Source: [Mycobacterium] fortunisiensis (GTDB lineage Bacteria > Actinomycetota > Actinomycetes > Mycobacteriales > Mycobacteriaceae). Taken from it: 64,000 nt of DNA. Made by a program: the position numbers and the translations under genes. The notes beneath the pieces are model-generated. The model worked only from the letters and a program-made list of their open reading frames with translations. It did no database searches and had not been told where the DNA came from. Each line of letters opens with the position of its first letter. Position 1 is the first letter of the stretch. Positions 7,650-15,800 of the stretch are shown piece after piece. The DNA lies in NCBI RefSeq assembly GCF_019050325.1, contig NZ_VOMB01000027.1:62001-126000 (forward strand). Reading direction: 5' to 3'.

Positions 7650-9119
7650 GTGGGCGAAGAGGTCAAGAACACCGAGTTCGGCCGCGCGCACCGGCAGGAG
7701 TACCGGCGCAAGGTCCAGCTGTGCCTGGACGTGTTCGAAACCATGCTCGGCCAGTCGAGTTTCGAATTCGAGCGTCCGCTCACCGGCATGGAGATCGAGT
7801 GCAACCTCGTCGACGACGACTACCAGCCGGCGATGTCGAACTCGGAGGTGCTGGCGGCGATCGCCGATCCCGCCTATCAAACCGAATTGGGTGCCTACAA
7901 CATCGAATTCAACGTTCCCCCACGTCCGTTGCCCGGGCGGGAACCGCTGGAGCTCGAGAACGAGGTGCGGCGCAGTCTCAACGCCGCCGAGTTGAAGGCC
8001 AGTGAAGACGGCGCGCACATCGTGATGGTGGGCATCCTGCCGACCCTGATGCCCGAGCACCTGTCGGACGGCTGGATGAGCGAGTCGACCCGCTATCAGG
8101 CGCTCAACGACTCGATCTTCACCGCCCGCGGCGAGGACATGCCGATCGACATCTCCGGGCCGGAACGGCTGAGCCTGCAGTCGGCGTCGATCGCGCCGGA
8201 GTCGGCGTGCACCAGCATGCAGTTGCATCTGCAGGTGTCCCCCGCCGACTTCGCCCGGAATTGGAACGCCGCCCAGGTGCTGGCCGGCCCACAGCTCGCC
8301 GTTGGGGCCAACTCCCCGTACTTCTTCGGCCATCAGTTGTGGGCCGAGACGCGCATCGAGCTGTTCACCCAGGCCACCGACACTCGCCCCGAGGAGCTCA
8401 AGGCGCAGGGGGTGCGGCCGCGGGTGTGGTTCGGCGAGCGGTGGATCACTTCGATCTTCGACCTGTTCGAAGAGAACGTGCGCTACTTCCCGTCGCTGCT
8501 GCCCGAGGTGTCCGACGAGGATCCGGTGGCCGAGCTCGCGGCCGGCCGGGCACCGCAGCTGGCCGAGCTGAGACTGCACAACGGCACCATCTACCGCTGG
8601 AATCGCCCGGTGTACGACGTGGTCAACGGGCGCCCGCACTTGCGGGTGGAGAACCGGGTGCTGCCGGCCGGCCCGACCGTGCTGGACATGATGGCCAACG
8701 CAGCGTTCTATTACGGCCTGCTGCGCACACTGTCCGAGGAGGACCGGCCGCTGTGGACCAAGATGAGCTTCGCCGCCGCCCACCACAACTTCACCGAAGG
8801 CGCCCAGCACGGCATGGACGCGCGGCTGTATTGGCCCGGGCTGGGCGAGGTGACACCCGACGAACTGGTGCTGCGCCAGCTGCTGCCGATGGCGCACGAC
8901 GGGCTGCGTAGCTGGGGCGTGGCCGCCGAGGTGTGCGACCGCTACCTAGGGGTCATCGAAGGTCGGGCAAAGACCGGCCGGACCGGGGCGACGTGGCAGG
9001 TGACGACGGTGCAAGCCCTGCAATCACAAGGGCAGAGCAGGCCGGCGGCCCTGGCCGAGATGCTGCGGCGCTACGTCCAGCTGATGCACAGCAATGAGCC
9101 GGTCCATACCTGGGATTGA
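7650..9119 (+). CDS. Glutamate-cysteine ligase-like (GCS2/YbdK type) protein, Rv3698-like
   Basis: The product (about 489 residues) resembles carboxylate-amine ligases of the GCS2 type. The region LTGMEIECNLVDDDYQ carries the conserved acidic residues of the ATP/metal site, and GAYNIEFNVPPRPL and a later RVENRVLPAGPT follow in the family order. The reaction is not established; related proteins make gamma-glutamyl amides. The start is uncertain: the frame stays open back to a TTG at 7602 next to the divergent acyltransferase start, but the GTG at 7650 (VGEEVKNTEF) is preferred. It lies near, but is separate from, egtA, which also encodes a gamma-glutamylcysteine ligase. Confidence 0.7.
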   Translation: MGEEVKNTEFGRAHRQEYRRKVQLCLDVFETMLGQSSFEFERPLTGMEIECNLVDDDYQPAMSNSEVLAAIADPAYQTELGAYNIEFNVPPRPLPGREPLELENEVRRSLNAAELKASEDGAHIVMVGILPTLMPEHLSDGWMSESTRYQALNDSIFTARGEDMPIDISGPERLSLQSASIAPESACTSMQLHLQVSPADFARNWNAAQVLAGPQLAVGANSPYFFGHQLWAETRIELFTQATDTRPEELKAQGVRPRVWFGERWITSIFDLFEENVRYFPSLLPEVSDEDPVAELAAGRAPQLAELRLHNGTIYRWNRPVYDVVNGRPHLRVENRVLPAGPTVLDMMANAAFYYGLLRTLSEEDRPLWTKMSFAAAHHNFTEGAQHGMDARLYWPGLGEVTPDELVLRQLLPMAHDGLRSWGVAAEVCDRYLGVIEGRAKTGRTGATWQVTTVQALQSQGQSRPAALAEMLRRYVQLMHSNEPVHTWD

Positions 9120-9137
9120 GACGCGTACGTTGGAGTC

Positions 9138-9821
9138 ATGTCTTCTGAACAGGTCTTGGACTGGGACGGCGCATACAAGGGGGAAGCCGGGTTCGAGGGT
9201 CCGCCACCGTGGAACATCGGTGAGCCCCAGCCTGAGCTCGCCGCGCTGCACCAGGCCGGGAAGTTCCGCAGCGACGTGCTCGATGCCGGCTGCGGCCATG
9301 CGGAGTTGTCACTGTCCTTGGCCGCCGACGGGTACACCGTTGTCGGGTTGGACCTGAGCCCGACGGCCATCGCCGCGGCCAACAACGCCGCGCAGGTGCG
9401 TGGTTTGTCCACGGCCAGCTTCGCCCAGGCCGACATCACCTCGTTCACCGGTTACGACGGTCGGTTCAACACCGTGGTGGATTCGACACTGTTCCACTCG
9501 CTGCCCGTCGAGGGGCGTGACGGCTACCTGCAATCCATCCACCGGGCCTCGGCGCCGGGTGCGCACTACTACGTGCTCGTGTTCGCCAAGGGAGCATTCC
9601 CGGCCGAGATTGACACCAAGCCCAACGAGGTGGACGAAGACGAGTTGCGGGCGGCGGTGTCGAAGTACTGGGAGATCGACGAGATCCGGCCGGCATTCAT
9701 TCACTCCAATCCTGTCCCGGTGCCCGCGGATGTTCCGTTCGAGCTACCGCCGCACGCTCAGGATGACAAGGGCCGCATCAAGATGCCGGCGTTCTTGCTG
9801 AGCGCGCACAAGGCAGGCTGA
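9138..9821 (+). CDS. Class I SAM-dependent methyltransferase, Rv3699-like
   Basis: A 227-residue methyltransferase with an early WNIGEPQPEL segment typical of thiopurine/tellurite-type methyltransferases, motif I VLDAGCGHAE (about 47-56), VVGLDLSP and a later VVDSTLFHSL. The substrate is unknown. A TACGTT hexamer at 9126-9131 lies six bases before the ATG, so it is probably leaderless. In M. tuberculosis this gene directly precedes the ergothioneine operon; here about 3.2 kb of other DNA lies between them. A hairpin follows the stop codon. Confidence 0.85.
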   Translation: MSSEQVLDWDGAYKGEAGFEGPPPWNIGEPQPELAALHQAGKFRSDVLDAGCGHAELSLSLAADGYTVVGLDLSPTAIAAANNAAQVRGLSTASFAQADITSFTGYDGRFNTVVDSTLFHSLPVEGRDGYLQSIHRASAPGAHYYVLVFAKGAFPAEIDTKPNEVDEDELRAAVSKYWEIDEIRPAFIHSNPVPVPADVPFELPPHAQDDKGRIKMPAFLLSAHKAG

Positions 9822-9825
9822 CGTA

Positions 9826-9849
9826 ACCCGCCGCGTCAGAACGGCGGGT
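9826..9849. terminator. Hairpin terminator
   Basis: A perfect 8-bp stem (ACCCGCCG with CGGCGGGT) and 8-nt loop lies just after the methyltransferase stop. It can serve both strands; the minus-strand remnant ends inside its loop. Confidence 0.5.
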
Positions 9850-9994
9850 CCTCCGGGTCCGGTGGAAGCGGTCGAGGTGGTTCCCAGTCGGGAGGTAATT
9901 CCTCCGGTTCGAATGGATCGTTGATCCAGGCGCAGAATGGACTCTTGCTCGGCTCGTCGCCTTTGAAGAATTTCAGGGTGGACTGCGGTTGCAA
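9836..9994 (-). pseudogene. C-terminal remnant of a Pro/Glu-rich protein (possibly 13E12/HNH type)
   Basis: On the minus strand, 52 codons are open from 9994 down to a TGA at 9836-9838, bounded upstream by a TAA at 9995-9997. The translation contains SKSPFCAWINDPFEPEEL and ends in PPDPEDPPF. The coherent Pro/Glu/Asp-rich tail with sensible codon use looks like the C terminus of a real protein, and such tails are seen in mycobacterial 13E12-repeat/HNH proteins; that link is from memory and inferred. No start or upstream domain remains, so it is read as a truncated gene at the edge of the inserted segment. The rest of the gap up to 10141 holds nothing else recognisable. Confidence 0.35.
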
Positions 9995-10141
9995 TTACAG
10001 CGCTGGTCCAGCCCCGGCGATGGGTGTACGACGACAGGCCTTGTCAACCGAACGAAGCCTCCGGCAGGGGTGGTTCATTGCACAATGCCATCGTCGGCGA
10101 GCTATCACCGCCTGCATGCAAGAAGTAAGGTATCGACCCAT

Positions 10142-10660
10142 ATGTCTGCTTTCAGAGACGCTGTCGCCGCAGCCACGCAAGGAACACCGTATTGCGTAGT
10201 CACGACCCAGAAGGGCTTCGACGTACAACTGGATATTGTCAACGCTCAGTGGTGGGATCTCTACAACCGCGCTGGCCTACGCAAAAGCTTCCGTTGGCGC
10301 GTGACCGAACGGAAGTCCTCGTTCACGATCACCGATCGACAGATCAACGTCGCATGGCGAGGCGGCGTCCCAGGCTTTGGCGCGACAATGGAGGTTCAGG
10401 GCGGCCGGATCTTTTCCTTCTCTCGGCAGAAAATCTGGGCGATTTCGGATCACGGCCGTGTCCAGCCCGTAGTGGATTATCGGTTCAATTCCCGAGAAGG
10501 CCGAGACCTGATTCGCCTAGTGGCGCGCCAGCAAGGTTTAAAAGAACGCCAACCACTAATCCTTCAACTCACTGCGGCTTTTATCCTTGTCACGCCAATA
10601 TTTTTTGCCGGATACGGCATCATACGGCTATTCCTCTGGATCGCAGGAATTCAAAACTAG
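10142..10660 (+). CDS. Hypothetical protein with C-terminal membrane segments
   Basis: A 172-residue protein with a soluble, Trp/Arg-rich N-terminal region (RKSFRWRVTERKSSF) and a C-terminal hydrophobic stretch at about 144-168 that could form one or two membrane segments. No domain was recognised. The ATG at 10142 was chosen over a longer frame because upstream codons look non-coding. Base composition is less GC-rich than the surrounding backbone. It is convergent with a lipoprotein gene, and its C-terminal anchor would place it in the inner membrane. Confidence 0.55.
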   Translation: MSAFRDAVAAATQGTPYCVVTTQKGFDVQLDIVNAQWWDLYNRAGLRKSFRWRVTERKSSFTITDRQINVAWRGGVPGFGATMEVQGGRIFSFSRQKIWAISDHGRVQPVVDYRFNSREGRDLIRLVARQQGLKERQPLILQLTAAFILVTPIFFAGYGIIRLFLWIAGIQN

Positions 10661-10675
10661 ACCATTGACCGCCGC

Positions 10676-11065
10676 TTATCCGCCAACTCCGCGGCCAGAG
10701 ATCTGCTCGCCAACTTCCCAGTCCCACACTGCATCATTTGGCGAACCAGCTTTGGTAATTGTGATGGTAACAAAGAAACGATTACCATCTTGCGAGAGAA
10801 CGCACCGTTGATTTGCACCCAATTTTATGGGAAGATCACCAGGACATTTAATTACGATAGGACCGCCGCCGGATTGTTCGCGAATTTGCTGCGCAGTGAT
10901 CTGCTCTAAGTCGCCTTTAGGGACAGCGGCCTGCACTTCCTCAGTCGCAGGCGAGGTCGACAAATCTGACGACTTTGCATCGGTGCCGATCGAAACATGG
11001 CAAGCACCCAGAAATACCATCAACCCCGGCACGAGCAATGGCAATATACGCGCTGAAGGCAACAA
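10676..11065 (-). CDS. Putative lipoprotein with DUF4333-like domain
   Basis: A 129-residue protein with a lipoprotein signal peptide: hydrophobic residues 8-20 and the lipobox LGAC, giving Cys22 as the probable lipidation site. The mature part has a conserved pattern of two cysteines (IVIKCPGDLPIKLGANQRC) followed by FVTITITKAG, typical of the DUF4333 domain found in actinobacterial envelope proteins. It should sit on the outer face of the inner membrane or in the periplasm. It is the last gene of a minus-strand cluster with an LpqN-like protein and a type VII-type substrate. Confidence 0.65.
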   Translation of the reverse strand: MLPSARILPLLVPGLMVFLGACHVSIGTDAKSSDLSTSPATEEVQAAVPKGDLEQITAQQIREQSGGGPIVIKCPGDLPIKLGANQRCVLSQDGNRFFVTITITKAGSPNDAVWDWEVGEQISGRGVGG

Positions 11066-11095
11066 AGCAGCCCCTTTTCTATATCGATGTACGAT

Positions 11096-11584
11096 CTACC
11101 GTGACGGTCCGATCGTACCCACAAATTGTCGAAATTCATGTTTAGCCTGATCAAACAATTCAGTTGGACAAGTCATCAATAATTGAATGACCGCCACTGA
11201 ATTCTTATTGCCGAGGCCGGGATACGCGCTGATGATCTGTATCTGGTTCAGACGCGTCGGCAAACCGTCCAGCAAATACCCGATTCGCAACACCTGACCG
11301 ACTTCCTGCGCGGGGCCATCAGTCATCACGTGATGATTCATAACCTCGACCGAATGGAGGGACCTCAGTTTTTCGATATATTCTATCGCCATGGCCTCAA
11401 CATCAACTGTTCTTTCGAGTTGACCGAATCCACTGATGACTATATTCGTAGCGACCGCGTCAGAGGCATTCGCCATGCGCACAGCTACATAGGCAGCGTC
11501 AGGTTGATCGCAGGACTCCGGAGATACAAGCTCCCACCCGTGAGGAAGCTCGAAAGTAATCGAGAATGGCAATTCGCGCGTCAT
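11096..11584 (-). CDS. LpqN/LpqT-like (Mog1/PsbP-fold) protein without signal peptide
   Basis: A 162-residue protein starting FSITFELPHGWELV, the typical opening of LpqN/LpqT and related Mog1-like domains, and ending with FRQFVGTIGPSR. Unlike LpqN lipoproteins it has no signal peptide or lipobox, so it is probably cytoplasmic. Position directly after a secreted-effector-type gene makes a chaperone or immunity role possible, but this is inference. Composition is lower in GC than the backbone genes. Confidence 0.5.
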   Translation of the reverse strand: MTRELPFSITFELPHGWELVSPESCDQPDAAYVAVRMANASDAVATNIVISGFGQLERTVDVEAMAIEYIEKLRSLHSVEVMNHHVMTDGPAQEVGQVLRIGYLLDGLPTRLNQIQIISAYPGLGNKNSVAVIQLLMTCPTELFDQAKHEFRQFVGTIGPSR

Positions 11585-11668
11585 CGGATCACCCGAGCAT
11601 CTGTTGACTCAAAATCGTCTCCATTGATAATGGCGGCATCTTACCGTTCAAATTTTGCCGGTAGAGGA

Positions 11669-12925
11669 TCAATCAAACAAACCGTCTAACCAGTCGGTAG
11701 CACTTTTCACACCACCGGTTACCAAGTCAGGGTCAATAGCAATATGTGGGGAAACTTTCGCTCCCGGCCCGAAAGCGAAGCCAAATGTTCCTCCAAGAAC
11801 AAATTTCCCACCCTCCATTCCCGCATCGAGGTGAGCATCCGCACCTATACCGAGCTGCGCAGTACCATCCAAACTCACGTCAACTGGCCCTGCATCGTAC
11901 TTAGCCCCTACGCCGAGCTCGCCGCCGGCAAATCCATCTGCGCCGAGCGAAACTCCATGATCTGTGAGTACGCCGTCAGCATTACCGTGTACACCGACGC
12001 CACCATGGCCTGTAATCTCGAACGGATTTCCAAAAATTTCTCGAGACCAGCTCCCCTCCCCCTTCAGCCCCCACGCACCCGCATCAGCTTTGCCTTTGAC
12101 GCCATCAGAATGCTGACTGCCATAAGCCTCCCCCTGCATACCTGGCCCGTGCCATTCCCATTTACCATGGTCGCCATCAAAAGTGCCGGTTTTTCCGGGG
12201 TTGTTCGGCCAAATCTCGTGAGTGTCTGTCGGATGTCCCCACTGCTCTTCAGTCTCGCCATGAGTCTGAATATGCGTGTCGCTGCCCTTGCCGAAAGATT
12301 TACCCTTACTCGATTTCTTGCCCGGTTCCTCGTCGCTGGGCTTCTTCATGTCGTCTTCATCCGCAGGATGCTGCTTGAAGTTCGCAGCCTGCACATTGTT
12401 CCGTTTCGAATCGCTACCCGGGCCGAACTTCATGTTCCCAGTAATAGAGTCATACTCGCCGGTTACGGCCACAACGCGCTCACCTATTGCAGCCATTTCA
12501 CCCGTTGAGTTCCTGATGATCTGGTCAATCTGACCGATACCCTTATTGGCGACCGATAGCATCATCAATCGTCCAACTTGATTATTCGGTACCGTAGACG
12601 CCATGCTGACAACCCAACTGCGGACCTCATCGAGGTTTTTCCGGCCAACGGTCACCACATCAGCCGCATTCTTCACCTCCGCAGCCAACCGCTTATCCAA
12701 GTCAGCAAGTTTTCCATAAACCTCAGCGTGCTCCTTGTTTGCGCTCGCATATGCATCTGAGGCAGTGCCTTGCCAGCGGTGATCAGGTGCTGCAGATTCA
12801 ATATTGGACCGCAACTGCAATAGCCGCTCGCTGCCGTCATACCCTGAGCCGTCGTCCGGTACGCCTTGACCAAACGTCATGCGGGCCTGCGACCATGTCG
12901 ACAGGAACGCGTCAAGCGCACTCAC
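11669..12925 (-). CDS. EspA/EspE-like type VII secretion substrate
   Basis: A 418-residue protein. Residues 1-110 form a helical domain starting SALDAFLSTWSQARMTFGQG with a WXG motif (Trp51-Gly53, in DHRWQGTASDAY), resembling the N terminus of ESX-secreted EspA/EspE proteins. Residues about 170-240 are charged and Lys-rich. The C-terminal half is a Gly/Asp/His-rich repetitive region (EITGHGGVGVHGNADG) alternating with GADGFAGGELGVGAKYD. No catalytic domain was recognised, so it may be structural, pore-forming or a new effector. It starts with GTG behind a G-rich ribosome-binding site. Two small genes follow on the same strand. Confidence 0.6.
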   Translation of the reverse strand: MSALDAFLSTWSQARMTFGQGVPDDGSGYDGSERLLQLRSNIESAAPDHRWQGTASDAYASANKEHAEVYGKLADLDKRLAAEVKNAADVVTVGRKNLDEVRSWVVSMASTVPNNQVGRLMMLSVANKGIGQIDQIIRNSTGEMAAIGERVVAVTGEYDSITGNMKFGPGSDSKRNNVQAANFKQHPADEDDMKKPSDEEPGKKSSKGKSFGKGSDTHIQTHGETEEQWGHPTDTHEIWPNNPGKTGTFDGDHGKWEWHGPGMQGEAYGSQHSDGVKGKADAGAWGLKGEGSWSREIFGNPFEITGHGGVGVHGNADGVLTDHGVSLGADGFAGGELGVGAKYDAGPVDVSLDGTAQLGIGADAHLDAGMEGGKFVLGGTFGFAFGPGAKVSPHIAIDPDLVTGGVKSATDWLDGLFD

Positions 12926-13033
12926 ACGCCCCCCTCGCTAGATGGCTGTCACCTTGCAGCATTATCGCACCGGCAGTATGTCCGCCAGTACAGCAATCAG
13001 CAGCGGTCACGCCACCATCCAGGCTGGCCCAAG

Positions 13034-14149
13034 CTAAGGTGCGGCCTGCCAAACTTCGACGAACTGCTCCAAATCCTCGGCCGTGGTGTCGACATGCGGG
13101 GAAATCCGCAACACCGGCTTGGTCATCTCGAACGGTGCCCGCGCCAATTCACATGCGGTGGTGACGATTCCACGCTCGGCGATCAGCCAGGCTCGCACCT
13201 CCGCCGGATCTGCGCCATCGGTGGGTTCCAGCGTTGTGATCGCGGTGGGCTCATCCACAGGTTCCACCACCCGCCAACCGGGCACCTCGGCCAGCACCTG
13301 CCGCGCCGTCCGCCCCAGTTCAGCGAGCCGCGCGCGGATCAGTTCCGGCCCGGCGGCGAGGTGTTCACCGATCGCCACCGAATACCCAAGGCGCGTCGCG
13401 GCATTGTGTTCGCCGTTCTCGAAACTCTGCAGCACAGTCATCGGCACATTCCAGTCCGCCGGCGGGACGCGCCGCTGGAGCTGCGCGAGCAGTTCAGGTC
13501 GAACTGCCAGGAACCCCACACCACGGGGCCCGGCCAGCCATTTTCGTGACGACGAGTAGATCGCGTCGGCGCCGACGGCACAGTCCAAGTGTCCGAACGC
13601 CTGCGCGGCGTCGACCACAATCGGAACCCCGGCAGCCCGGCACACGGCCACCATTGCCGCCAGCGGCTGGGCGATCCCCCGGTGACTCGCCAACGCCGTG
13701 AAGTGCACCAGCGCCGGCGGATCGGCGCACAGCTGCGCGGCGGCATCGTCGACGACGACGCGACCATTCCCGTCGACCGGCAACGCGCGCACCGCAAAAC
13801 CGTTGGCGGCCATGATCGCCAGGTTCGGTCCGAACTCACCGGGCAGGCAGGCCAGGGTGCGCTCCCCGGCCCAACTGCCCAGCAGCAGGTCCAAAGAATC
13901 GTTGGATCCCGTGGTGTACACGACGTCAGAAGTCCGCAGGCCGGTCAGCGCGGCGATTGCGACCCGGCCGGCCTCCAACACCGGAGCTGCCGCCTCGGCC
14001 GCCACATAACCGCCCACCTCAGCCTCGTGACGGGCGTGGGCCGTCACGGCATCGATCACCGCGAGGCTCTGCCGCGAGCAGGCACCGCTGTCGAGATGCA
14101 ACCCGGCCACCTTGGGACGGGCCTCGGCCCACTGCTGCGCGAGACTCAT
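13034..14149 (-). CDS. egtE: Ergothioneine C-S lyase EgtE
   Basis: A 371-residue PLP-dependent enzyme of the class V aminotransferase fold, matching EgtE, which cleaves the hercynylcysteine sulfoxide to ergothioneine. The PLP lysine lies in SSSRKWLAGPRGVGF, and VDAAQAFGHLD carries the cofactor-binding Asp. It is the last gene of egtABCDE and overlaps egtD by 4 bp. About 100 bp downstream begins the lower-GC insert. Confidence 0.92.
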   Translation of the reverse strand: MSLAQQWAEARPKVAGLHLDSGACSRQSLAVIDAVTAHARHEAEVGGYVAAEAAAPVLEAGRVAIAALTGLRTSDVVYTTGSNDSLDLLLGSWAGERTLACLPGEFGPNLAIMAANGFAVRALPVDGNGRVVVDDAAAQLCADPPALVHFTALASHRGIAQPLAAMVAVCRAAGVPIVVDAAQAFGHLDCAVGADAIYSSSRKWLAGPRGVGFLAVRPELLAQLQRRVPPADWNVPMTVLQSFENGEHNAATRLGYSVAIGEHLAAGPELIRARLAELGRTARQVLAEVPGWRVVEPVDEPTAITTLEPTDGADPAEVRAWLIAERGIVTTACELARAPFEMTKPVLRISPHVDTTAEDLEQFVEVWQAAP

Positions 14150-15111
14150 TTCACCGCCAGCGACAACCCGAAGTCGCCGGCTTCATCGGTCCACCAATGC
14201 GTCTGGCGCAAACCGGCTCTCGCTAATTCCTCGGCGACCCCGTCGGACCGGAACTTGCAGGAAACCTCGGTCAGCATCTCCTCACCGGCGCCGAACTCGA
14301 CGTCGAGATCGAGGGCCGCCACCCGCACCTGCTGTGCCTTGACCGCACGCAGCCACATCTCGATACGTTCCTCGTCGCCATTCCACCTGGCGACGTGCGC
14401 GAAGGCGTCGAGGTCGAAATCCGCGTCAAGTTCGCGATTCACCACCGAGAGCACGTTGCGGTTAAACGCCGCGGTGACGCCGGCGCTGTCGTCATAGGCG
14501 CGAACCAGCCGGTCGGTGTCTTTGACCAGGTCGGTGCCCAACAGCAACGCATCACCGGGTTGTAGGGTGTCCGCCAAGGCGGCCAGGAAATCTGCGCGCG
14601 GACCAGGCGTCAGATTGCCGATCGTCGATCCGAGGAAGGCCACCAACCGCCGTCCCAGCGCCGGAATCTTGCCGAGGTGTTCCTCGAAATCCCCACACAC
14701 CGCGTCGATTTCGATGCCCGGATACTCGCGGCCGATCGCTTCGCCCGCCGCGCGCAGCACACCCGCGTCGACGTCGAACGGGATGAAGCGACGCAACTGC
14801 CCGCTGTCACTCATGGCGTCGAGCAGCATCCGGGTCTTCTCCGAGGTACCGCTGCCCAACTCGACCAGCGTGTCCGCCCCGGCGGCGGCGACGATCTCCG
14901 GGGAACGGTCGGCCAGGATCTGCGCCTCGGTGCGGGTGGGATAGTACTCGGGCAGCCGGGTGATCTGGTCGAACAGATCACTGCCCACCGAATCGTAGAA
15001 CCACTTGGGCGGAAGCATCTTCGGCGAATGCGTCAGCCCTTCGCGTACATCGCGACGCAGCGCGGTGGCCGCCGAATCCGCAGCCAGGTAATTGGACAGG
15101 GTCAGCGTCAT
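14146..15111 (-). CDS. egtD: Histidine N-alpha-methyltransferase EgtD
   Basis: A 321-residue SAM-dependent methyltransferase that trimethylates L-histidine to hercynine, the first committed step to ergothioneine. The SAM motif VELGSGTSEKTR (about 80-91) and the FYDSVGSDLFDQIT segment are typical of EgtD. Length equals the usual 320-325 residues. It overlaps both neighbours by 4 bp (egtC upstream, egtE downstream), indicating tight translational coupling. Confidence 0.95.
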   Translation of the reverse strand: MTLTLSNYLAADSAATALRRDVREGLTHSPKMLPPKWFYDSVGSDLFDQITRLPEYYPTRTEAQILADRSPEIVAAAGADTLVELGSGTSEKTRMLLDAMSDSGQLRRFIPFDVDAGVLRAAGEAIGREYPGIEIDAVCGDFEEHLGKIPALGRRLVAFLGSTIGNLTPGPRADFLAALADTLQPGDALLLGTDLVKDTDRLVRAYDDSAGVTAAFNRNVLSVVNRELDADFDLDAFAHVARWNGDEERIEMWLRAVKAQQVRVAALDLDVEFGAGEEMLTEVSCKFRSDGVAEELARAGLRQTHWWTDEAGDFGLSLAVK

Positions 15112-15800
15112 ACCGAACCTTTCAGAGGTGTGAGCTCGACACGCGAGTCAGCCACGTGAACCAGATGCCGGTCCGGGATGTCGTACCAGCCGGGGTTGTC
15201 GTCGTAGGGTTCACTGGCGAGCACGACGCCGTCCGGCAGTTGCAGCATCGACAAGGTGTCCCCCCATGTGGTGGCCAGCATACGAGAGCCGTTGGCGGCC
15301 AAAATGTTCAGCCGGGCATTCGGATCCAGCGCACCCACTTCGGCGACGGTGGCGCCCAACGCGTCCAGACCTCGGTCGAAGATCAGAGCGGCCAACACGG
15401 CGCTGTCCACGACGGACTCGGCGGCCCCGGTCAGCGGCAGCACGGCACGGTCGACGATCCCGTTGTGCGACAGCAGCCAGTCCCCGTCGGTGAAGGGGGC
15501 CGAGGCCGACGGTTCGAGCGGCATGCCGATGGTGGCCGACCGCACCGCCGCCACCACGCACCCACTACGCAACGCCGGGGCGATTGACGCGAACGACGCG
15601 TCGCCCCACAACGGCTTGTCACTACGCCAGCGCCGAGGTACGGCTCCGTCGAAAAACCCTGCACCCCAACCATCGGCGTTCATCAAACCGTGCTTCTGCC
15701 GCCGCGGCGCATAGGACTGCACCAGTAGGCCCTGCGGCGGATCGAGCACCAGCGTCGCCACCGAACGCGGGGCGCCGAGCCAACCCAGGTGCCGGCACAT
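15108..15800 (-). CDS. egtC: Gamma-glutamyl-hercynylcysteine sulfoxide hydrolase EgtC
   Basis: A 230-residue class II glutamine amidotransferase-like (Ntn) hydrolase that removes the gamma-glutamyl group from the EgtB product. The protein begins MCRHLGWLG, so Cys2 becomes the N-terminal nucleophile after Met removal. Further family motifs are QKHGLMNADGWGAGF and LLSHNGIVD. It overlaps egtB by one base (TGATG) and egtD by four. Confidence 0.95.
   Translation of the reverse strand: MCRHLGWLGAPRSVATLVLDPPQGLLVQSYAPRRQKHGLMNADGWGAGFFDGAVPRRWRSDKPLWGDASFASIAPALRSGCVVAAVRSATIGMPLEPSASAPFTDGDWLLSHNGIVDRAVLPLTGAAESVVDSAVLAALIFDRGLDALGATVAEVGALDPNARLNILAANGSRMLATTWGDTLSMLQLPDGVVLASEPYDDNPGWYDIPDRHLVHVADSRVELTPLKGSV

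Noticed and set aside
7602..8897. Upstream extension of the acyltransferase frame on the minus strand
   Set aside because: It is antisense to the GCS2-like gene and the family N terminus starts at 7601.
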